A stretch of DNA of 11,821 nucleotides from Candidatus Mediterraneibacter gallistercoris. Its GTDB lineage: Bacteria > Bacillota_A > Clostridia > Lachnospirales > Lachnospiraceae. A model generated the notes under the pieces. It did not search any database, was not told the origin of the DNA, and saw nothing but the letters and a program-made list of their open reading frames with translations. Location: positions 1 to 11,821 of the forward strand of contig DWWI01000262.1 of the NCBI GenBank assembly GCA_019119745.1, in the 5' to 3' direction. The position numbers and the translations under genes are program-made. Shown in pieces: positions 6,831-11,821 of this stretch. The stretch's first letter is position 1; every line of letters begins with the position of its first letter.

Positions 6831-7427
6831 ATGAATGCTTTACAGCAGACAAAAGCACAGCAGACAGAAAAAAACGGACGTGAAAGGATGAAATACCGGC
6901 TTGCAGACGCGATGAAGCAGTGCATGGCAAAACTGCCGGTTGAAAAGATTACAGTGAAGGAGATTGTTGAAGAATGCGGAACTACGCGGCAGACATTTTA
7001 CCGCAATTTCAAAGACAAATATGATCTGATCAACTGGTATTTCGACAAGATCCTGCTGGAGTCTTTTGAACATATGGGAGAAGGCAGGACAGTTTACGAG
7101 GGGCTGGTGAACAAGTTTTGTTATATTGAAGATGAAAAGCTGTTTTTTAAGGCAGCGTTTAAAAACGACGCACAGAATAATCTGCGCGAGCATGATTTCC
7201 ATCTGATCTTAAGGTTCTATACTGAGCGGATTGAGGGAAAGACCGGAAGAAAGATAACAGAGCATATGCGTTTCCTTCTGGAAATGTACTGTCAGGGATC
7301 TATTTACATGACAGTACAGTGGGTTCTGGGGAGGATTAAAGCCACACCGGAACAGATGGCAGGAGCATTGGTGGACGCAATGCCTGCAGAGCTTGACAAA
7401 TTATTCCGGCAGCTTGAACTGCTTTAG
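6831..7427 (+). CDS. TetR/AcrR-family transcriptional regulator
   Basis: A 198-residue regulator. The N-terminal helix-turn-helix (about 20-68) shows the TetR pattern ITVKEIVEECGTTRQTFYRNFKDKYDL. The C-terminal half (about 85-195) resembles the ligand/dimerisation domain of the DhaS-type subgroup (TetR_C_8-like), known from a dihydroxyacetone-kinase activator; I judge this by general pattern, so it is tentative. The start at 6831 is supported by AGGAG (6817-6821), 9 bases upstream; a later in-frame ATG at 6888 has a poorer site. It is 131 bases upstream of a same-strand FucO gene with no clear terminator between, so partial readthrough is possible. The neighbour is its most likely target, sensing perhaps an aldehyde or diol, but no ligand can be read from the sequence. 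Confidence 0.9.
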   Translation: MNALQQTKAQQTEKNGRERMKYRLADAMKQCMAKLPVEKITVKEIVEECGTTRQTFYRNFKDKYDLINWYFDKILLESFEHMGEGRTVYEGLVNKFCYIEDEKLFFKAAFKNDAQNNLREHDFHLILRFYTERIEGKTGRKITEHMRFLLEMYCQGSIYMTVQWVLGRIKATPEQMAGALVDAMPAELDKLFRQLELL

Positions 7428-7540
7428 AGACAGGATGCAAAACAGACGGGAAGAGTGACAGATATGCCTTTTTGTAACTTTCTATTTTCTTTCAGGATTG
7501 TTAAACTATAGACATAAGAAGCCGGACAGATCCGGAAAAG

Positions 7541-7548
7541 AAAAGGAG
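7541..7548 (+). promoter_or_regulatory. Ribosome binding site that fixes the fucO start
   Basis: AAAAGGAG ends 10 bases before the ATG at 7559. An in-frame TTG at 7550 is only one base from the site and cannot be the start. A small CCGGA-CAGA-TCCGG hairpin (7522-7535) lies just upstream. Promoter signals in 7470-7512 are ambiguous: TATAGA at 7507-7512 or TGTTAAACT at 7499-7507, neither with a good -35. Confidence 0.75.
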
Positions 7549-7558
7549 ATTGATAATA

Positions 7559-8704
7559 ATGGCAAACAGAATTATGCTCAATGAGACATCCTATCACGGA
7601 GCGGGGGCAATACAGGAGATTGCCACTGAGGCAAAGGCGAGAGCGTATAAAAAAGCTTTCGTATGCTCTGATCCCGACCTGATTAAATTCGGAGTTACGA
7701 AGAAAGTGACAGATGTCCTTGACAATGCAGGGCTTGCTTATGAAATTTATTCAGATATCAAGGCAAATCCTACGATCGAGAATGTACAGCACGGAGTACA
7801 GGCGTTCAAAGACGCGGGAGCAGATTATATCGTAGCGATCGGCGGAGGATCTTCCATGGATACGGCAAAAGCCATCGGAATCATTATCGCTAATCCGGAA
7901 TTTGAAGATGTGAGAAGCCTTGAGGGCACGGCGCCGACAAAGAAACCGTGCGTGCCGATCATCGCAGTACCGACCACGGCAGGTACAGCGGCTGAGGTTA
8001 CGATCAACTATGTGATCACAGATGTAGAGAAGAAGAGAAAATTCGTGTGCGTGGATCCTCACGATATGCCGGTCATTGCAGTAGTAGATCCGGATATGAT
8101 GTCCTCTATGCCGAAAGGACTTACGGCATCGACAGGAATGGATGCCCTGACTCACGCGATCGAGGGATATACAACCAAAGCCGCATGGGAGATGACAGAT
8201 ATGTTCCATCTCAAAGCCATCGAAATTATCAGCAGATCCTTGAGAAGCGCAGTTGCCAATGAAAAAGAGGGACGCGACGGCATGGCACTCGGACAGTACA
8301 TTGCCGGTATGGGATTCTCAAACGTAGGTCTCGGAATTGCACATTCCATGGCTCACACTCTGGGTGCCGTATATGACACACCGCACGGCGTTGCATGCGC
8401 GATGATGCTTCCGATCGTTATGGAATATAACGCGGACTGCACAGGAGAGAAATATCGTGAGATCGCAAGAGCGATGGGTGTAAAAGGCGTAGACGATATG
8501 TCAGTGGAAGAATATAGAAAAGCTGCCATAGATGCAGTACGTCAGCTCTCTGTTGATGTCGGAATCCCGACTAAACTGGAGGCGATCAAAGAGGATGATC
8601 TTCAGTTCCTTGCGGAGTCCGCTTATGCTGATGCGTGCGCACCGGGCAACCCGAAAGACGCAAGTGTAGAAGACCTGAAAGAACTCTTCCGGAAAATTAT
8701 GTAA
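7559..8704 (+). CDS. fucO: Lactaldehyde reductase / propanediol oxidoreductase (group III iron alcohol dehydrogenase)
   Basis: A 381-residue, Fe(II)-dependent, NAD-linked cytosolic alcohol dehydrogenase. It aligns nearly end to end with E. coli FucO, which reduces L-lactaldehyde to 1,2-propanediol in anaerobic fucose and rhamnose breakdown. Shared blocks include MANR...LNET at the start, RSLEG, PTTAGTAAEVTINYVITD, RKFVCVDPHD, and LGQY.AGMGFSNVGLG. The metal ligands match E. coli with a one-residue offset: Asp195, His199, His262 and His276. GGGS (95-98) is the dinucleotide pyrophosphate loop, and Asp38 corresponds to the FucO Asp39 linked with NAD preference. The start MANR is set by the ribosome site and by homology. 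No aldolase, kinase, isomerase or microcompartment gene is visible nearby, so the pathway it serves cannot be read from context. Other short aldehydes or diols are possible substrates. Confidence 0.95.
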   Translation: MANRIMLNETSYHGAGAIQEIATEAKARAYKKAFVCSDPDLIKFGVTKKVTDVLDNAGLAYEIYSDIKANPTIENVQHGVQAFKDAGADYIVAIGGGSSMDTAKAIGIIIANPEFEDVRSLEGTAPTKKPCVPIIAVPTTAGTAAEVTINYVITDVEKKRKFVCVDPHDMPVIAVVDPDMMSSMPKGLTASTGMDALTHAIEGYTTKAAWEMTDMFHLKAIEIISRSLRSAVANEKEGRDGMALGQYIAGMGFSNVGLGIAHSMAHTLGAVYDTPHGVACAMMLPIVMEYNADCTGEKYREIARAMGVKGVDDMSVEEYRKAAIDAVRQLSVDVGIPTKLEAIKEDDLQFLAESAYADACAPGNPKDASVEDLKELFRKIM

Positions 8705-8744
8705 TCTGTGCGGCTGTCTGAGGCTGCGTTGAACGTATATATGT

Positions 8745-8813
8745 AAAAAGATACGGGATGAGGAACAGAAACTTTTATACAAAGATTTCTGCTCCTCATC
8801 CCGTAATATTTTT
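8745..8813. terminator. Long bidirectional terminator between fucO and the ABC permease
   Basis: A 20-bp stem with a single mismatch (8752-8771 with 8786-8805, core TACGGGATGAGGA) continues through a bulged A into CTTT/AAAG (8772-8775, 8781-8784) around a TATAC loop. TTTTT (8809-8813) follows on the plus strand and AAAAA (8745-8749) provides the T run on the minus strand. It ends two convergent transcripts. Confidence 0.93.
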
Positions 8814-8834
8814 AGCGTTATATGTCTGATTCGG

Positions 8835-8853
8835 GCCGCCGCTTCCCGGCGGC
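8835..8853 (-). other. GC-rich hairpin just after the ABC permease stop
   Basis: GCCGCCG (8835-8841) and CGGCGGC (8847-8853) form a perfect 7-bp GC stem with a 5-base loop. On the minus strand it starts 11 bases past the permease stop and is not followed by a T run, so it is not an intrinsic terminator alone. It may protect the 3' end of the message or pause polymerase before the long terminator. Confidence 0.6.
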
Positions 8854-8864
8854 AGTGCAAAGAG

Positions 8865-11039
8865 CTATATTTTCAGGGGATAACCGCATGTATATCCGCT
8901 TTTGTATTGCACTTCCATATAATCCGGCTCAGATCCGTCATCGAGTATACCACCGGCGTAATGCTTCATGTATGAGAGGATAAGCTCGATATCTTTCCGG
9001 GCTGTCACGGTAATGGCCATTTCAGAAGCTGAGTCGTCATAGTAGTTGATGACTGCAGTATCGGAAAGTCGGGAGATCAGGTCATCACATCGTCTGTCTT
9101 CAACAGTGGCAGCGGACGGAGAAAGTATGATGGAGGCTACGTCTTCGGGGGCAATTTCGGTATGTATGGTATAGCCATATTCTTTGAGAAGATTCAGTGT
9201 GTTTGTATATTCTGGATATATGTAGAGCTGGGGCACATAAGATGTGCCGTCTCCGAAATACAATAACCCCGAGGTATTATATGAAATCATTCCCTCATCT
9301 GTAACCGTTCCGTTCTCCTTAAGGACTGTGTTTGTAAAGTTTACCTGCAGTTCTCCCAGAGGATTCCCATTTATGAATGTATCTGCGCTGACGCTGAGCA
9401 CGTCTGTCTCATAAGCATTCAGAAGAGCTTTTTTCTGTTCTTTGTCAAGTTTCAGTTCATCCGATGTTTTATAAATATCTGACAGAGAGATCGAGGTGAC
9501 AGAATCTTTATCGATCTCAAAAACCGGGAAAAGACACTTCCGGTATTCCCTGCTCTCAAGCAGGTCACGCAGGGCATCGGCTGTATCGCTGTATCTGAGG
9601 GCATACTGCCTGTTAATGATACGCCCGTCTGTAAGCCTGTAGCGGAATACCGCTGAGAAGAAGTCCTCGCCGGCATCCTTTTTGTCTGCAAGAGACGAAG
9701 ACAGCATCACATCCGGAATATTATCCATATCATAGACGTTCTTTGGATTGAGTCCCTGCTCAAGATTATCTATCCCGGTCAGTGCCAGTGCGTAGAGCGT
9801 ATCGGTCATATCTTCCGGCGCAAAGTATCCGGAAGCGGGATCAGCTCCGTATTCTGATTCCGGATAACAGAAATAATTCTGGAATGAATCCGGGCAGAAG
9901 CTGATGCTCTCAATATCATCCTTATCGGGAATATATGTATCATAACCGATTACGTCGAACTGGAAGAAGCAGAGTACGGCAAGTGTTCCCACGATTGACA
10001 AAAGTGAGGATTTCCAGCTTTTTAACAAAAGTCTCAGATCCATTGTATATATGAAATCAATTACAGCGCAGAAAATTACTGCGGTGAGCAGGCTCAGGAC
10101 CGGGAGCCATTCATTGCCGGAAAGTGCCATCATATCCTGTATCATCAGACTGACGAACAATGCTGAGGGAATACAGATCAGTACTTTTAGTATCGGCGCC
10201 GTAATAGGGAACGCCATGGCAGTTCCGGCAGCTTCTGACGGATAGAGCCTGTATATAAGTATTGCAGCGGCAACGAACAGAGCCGACATAACAAGAGCGG
10301 CGGCGGGGGCGGCAAGACCAAGCGTGCCTAAACTGCTTTGCGGGATCAGTGCAGTAAATAGTCCGAGAGGAGACAGATACTCTGCCAGTTTCATGGGAAG
10401 CGTCTCATCCATGCTGTAAAATGTATTATAAAATGCATATTCCAGTGCTGAGATAAGAGTGAGTATGAGGAATGGATATACAATTACCGCCAGGGAAACC
10501 AGAAGTCCGGTGACAGTCCGTCCGGTCAGCATGACGGCAAAGACACTGGCATTATACAGCACAAAAAATGCGAGTATACCGCCAAGCACAGCTTCTGCGG
10601 AACGTCCGGCCAGAGGGAGGGTCATGCCTTTACTCGCTGCTTCTACCAGCATAGAGAGAATACTGCAGACAACATACGGAATGAGTACGATCAACAGACC
10701 GGACACATAAGTCGTTCCAAACCATACCGTACGTTTTACGGGCAGAGAGTGGACGAAGTCAGACTTCTCTTTTGAGTGAATGTAGCTGAAACCGGTCAGG
10801 GCAGACAGAACAGCCAGTCCGGCAATTGCAGCAGCGAGAAAGCGCTGTGAGTTTCCGTTGAGAAGTCCTGGAAAATACTCGATGAGTTTCGAGGCGTTTT
10901 CTGTGTAGGCACTCAGATACAGCATAATATATACGGGCATCAGAAGAAAGAAAAGGATGCACGAGAGCGCCGCAAGCCACCCTCTGTGCCTGATATCCGA
11001 GCGGATCAGTTTAATGTAAGAAGAAATCTTTGATGTCAT
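8865..11039 (-). CDS. ABC exporter permease with large soluble C-terminal domain
   Basis: A 724-residue membrane subunit of an ABC exporter. About nine hydrophobic segments lie within residues 20-365, for example LAALSCILFFLLMPVYIMLY, FLAAAIAGLAVLSALTGFSY, SGLLIVLIPYVVCSILSML and LLSIVGTLAVLCFF. The motif SYIHSKEKSDFVHSLPVKR in an early loop is typical of this ABC-2-like permease group. Residues about 365-724 are hydrophilic without further helices and resemble the DUF6449-type tail; an odd helix count would put it outside the cell. Start: ATG at 11039, with GGAGG (plus 11049-11053) 9 bases upstream. A longer frame from GTG at 11060 would have the ribosome site inside it. It overlaps the ATPase gene by 29 bases, so the two are cotranslated. 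Cargo is unknown; related systems relate to envelope stress or peptide antibiotics. Confidence 0.88.
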   Translation of the reverse strand: MTSKISSYIKLIRSDIRHRGWLAALSCILFFLLMPVYIMLYLSAYTENASKLIEYFPGLLNGNSQRFLAAAIAGLAVLSALTGFSYIHSKEKSDFVHSLPVKRTVWFGTTYVSGLLIVLIPYVVCSILSMLVEAASKGMTLPLAGRSAEAVLGGILAFFVLYNASVFAVMLTGRTVTGLLVSLAVIVYPFLILTLISALEYAFYNTFYSMDETLPMKLAEYLSPLGLFTALIPQSSLGTLGLAAPAAALVMSALFVAAAILIYRLYPSEAAGTAMAFPITAPILKVLICIPSALFVSLMIQDMMALSGNEWLPVLSLLTAVIFCAVIDFIYTMDLRLLLKSWKSSLLSIVGTLAVLCFFQFDVIGYDTYIPDKDDIESISFCPDSFQNYFCYPESEYGADPASGYFAPEDMTDTLYALALTGIDNLEQGLNPKNVYDMDNIPDVMLSSSLADKKDAGEDFFSAVFRYRLTDGRIINRQYALRYSDTADALRDLLESREYRKCLFPVFEIDKDSVTSISLSDIYKTSDELKLDKEQKKALLNAYETDVLSVSADTFINGNPLGELQVNFTNTVLKENGTVTDEGMISYNTSGLLYFGDGTSYVPQLYIYPEYTNTLNLLKEYGYTIHTEIAPEDVASIILSPSAATVEDRRCDDLISRLSDTAVINYYDDSASEMAITVTARKDIELILSYMKHYAGGILDDGSEPDYMEVQYKSGYTCGYPLKI

Positions 11040-11821
11040 ATCCGGCCACCTCCGTTTCACTTATAAATATTTCTTCAAGAGTAAGAGGCAGAACCTCAAG
11101 AAAAAGAGGATCCTGTGCCTCTGCGACGCGCATTACTTCCGAGCGTTCCCCGCGTACGGTGAGTGTGAGGACCGATCCTGTGCGCTCCGATTTTATAACG
11201 GGAAGACTGCGCAGGAACTCCTGCTCCCGGAGCGGATTCTGGATGACGCACTGCAGTTTGCAGATTTTGCTGCGCATCTGGTCGATGTCTTCCGTGAGCA
11301 GGAGTTTACCTTGATGGAGCAGACCGATGCTGTCACAGAAATCTTCCAGTTCCCGCAGATTATGGGAGGCAATGACAGGGGTAAAGTCCCTGTTGACCAG
11401 CTCCGCCGCGAAAAGACTCTTTACCGCCTGACGGACAACTGGATCAAGCCCGTCAAATGTCTCGTCACAGAGCAGATATTTTGTTCCGGCGCACAGCCCC
11501 AGCAGGATGGATACCTGTTTTTTCATTCCTTTTGAGAATGAGTTGATCCGGCGTTTCATATCCAGATGAAAGATGTCGGTCAGAGAGTCAAACTGCTTTC
11601 TGTTAAACGACGGATATACGGCTGCATAATAGTCGCGCATTTCCCGGAGATCCGCATTCTGGAAAAAGTACGGAGCATCGGAGAGAAAGCAGATCTGCGA
11701 TTTGATCTCCGGGTTTTCATATATGTGTTTCCCGTCCACCAGAAGTTCACCGCCGTCCGGCCGGATGACGCCGCTGATCATACGCAGGAGGGTGCTCTTC
11801 CCAGCTCCGTTTGAGCCGATC
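11011..11821 (-). CDS. ABC transporter ATP-binding protein (5' end outside window)
   Basis: The nucleotide-binding subunit partnering the overlapping permease. About 269 residues are visible; the frame is open to the window edge, so the first roughly 35-40 residues are missing. In order: Walker A GSNGAGKST (2-10), signature FSKGMKKQ in place of LSGGQ (94-101), Walker B YLLCDE (114-119, Glu119 catalytic), the D-loop GLDP and the switch His152 in ASHNLRELED. The Q-loop position reads FLSDAPYF, with Asp47 where glutamine is usual. The C-terminal part (about 180-269) is a family-specific extension (EVLPLTLEEIFISET). The SFSKGMKKQ signature and domain length are typical of bacterial efflux/ABC-2 ATPases of the YtrB/YxlF kind. 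A GntR-type regulator is often the gene upstream in such operons, but that lies outside the window. Confidence 0.95.
   Translation of the reverse strand, partial: IGSNGAGKSTLLRMISGVIRPDGGELLVDGKHIYENPEIKSQICFLSDAPYFFQNADLREMRDYYAAVYPSFNRKQFDSLTDIFHLDMKRRINSFSKGMKKQVSILLGLCAGTKYLLCDETFDGLDPVVRQAVKSLFAAELVNRDFTPVIASHNLRELEDFCDSIGLLHQGKLLLTEDIDQMRSKICKLQCVIQNPLREQEFLRSLPVIKSERTGSVLTLTVRGERSEVMRVAEAQDPLFLEVLPLTLEEIFISETEVAGYDIKDFFLH
11049..11053 (-). promoter_or_regulatory. Ribosome binding site of the permease, inside the ATPase gene
   Basis: GGAGG on the minus strand lies within the last codons of the ATPase gene, 9 bases before the ATG at 11039. It fixes the permease start and implies translational coupling of the two exporter subunits. 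Confidence 0.85.

Noticed and set aside
7522..7535. CCGGA-CAGA-TCCGG hairpin upstream of fucO as a riboswitch or attenuator
   Set aside because: The stem is only five pairs, no alternative terminator structure or conserved riboswitch core is present, and it does not cover the ribosome site.
7751..8209. 152-residue antisense reading frame in fucO
   Set aside because: It is His/Arg/Cys-rich, has no ribosome site and lies fully opposite conserved FucO coding sequence.

Overview
The window looks like a chromosomal segment of a gut Firmicute, most likely a Lachnospiraceae member (Clostridia). Three things suggest this: a pyruvate,phosphate dikinase of the clostridial type, strong AGGAGG ribosome sites, and a surface phosphoesterase with a FIVAR module and a clostridial-style VQTGD anchor. 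This placement is inference from gene content; there is no rRNA or other taxonomic marker. I see no transposase, phage gene, CRISPR array, tRNA or rRNA. No gene-free gap exceeds about 230 bases.

Left part (1-4150, plus strand): the 3' end of ppdK closes with a strong intrinsic terminator. Next is a two-gene unit. It encodes a secreted, probably wall-anchored metallophosphoesterase and, one base downstream, a YibE/F-family membrane protein. A hairpin at 4123-4146 separates this unit from the convergent gene that follows.

Middle (4151-6730): a small Xre-type regulator (minus) is divergent from a small single-pass membrane protein of unknown function (plus). Their shared upstream region holds a clear sigma-A-type promoter overlaid by a 14-bp perfect palindrome and flanked by a 7-bp inverted repeat, which look like operators. 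A membrane-anchored HtrA-type serine protease with a PDZ domain and an unusually long Asn/Gln/Ser/Gly-rich cytoplasmic tail follows as its own unit.

Right-middle (6731-8815): a TetR-family regulator precedes a close FucO homologue (lactaldehyde/propanediol oxidoreductase). No other fucose or rhamnose genes are visible. A long bidirectional terminator ends this block.

Right end (8865-11821, minus strand): an ABC exporter operon. The ATPase is cut by the window edge just upstream of its Walker A, and it overlaps by 29 bases a permease with nine or so membrane segments and a 360-residue soluble C-terminal domain.

Several gene starts were set by ribosome-site position rather than by the longest reading frame (4524, 7559 and 11039). 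Overall this is ordinary core and near-core chromosome. The most interesting items are the phosphoesterase-YibE/F coupling, the Xre/membrane-protein control region, the HtrA tail and the stand-alone TetR-fucO pair. I found no clear evidence of a wholly new defence or mobile system.
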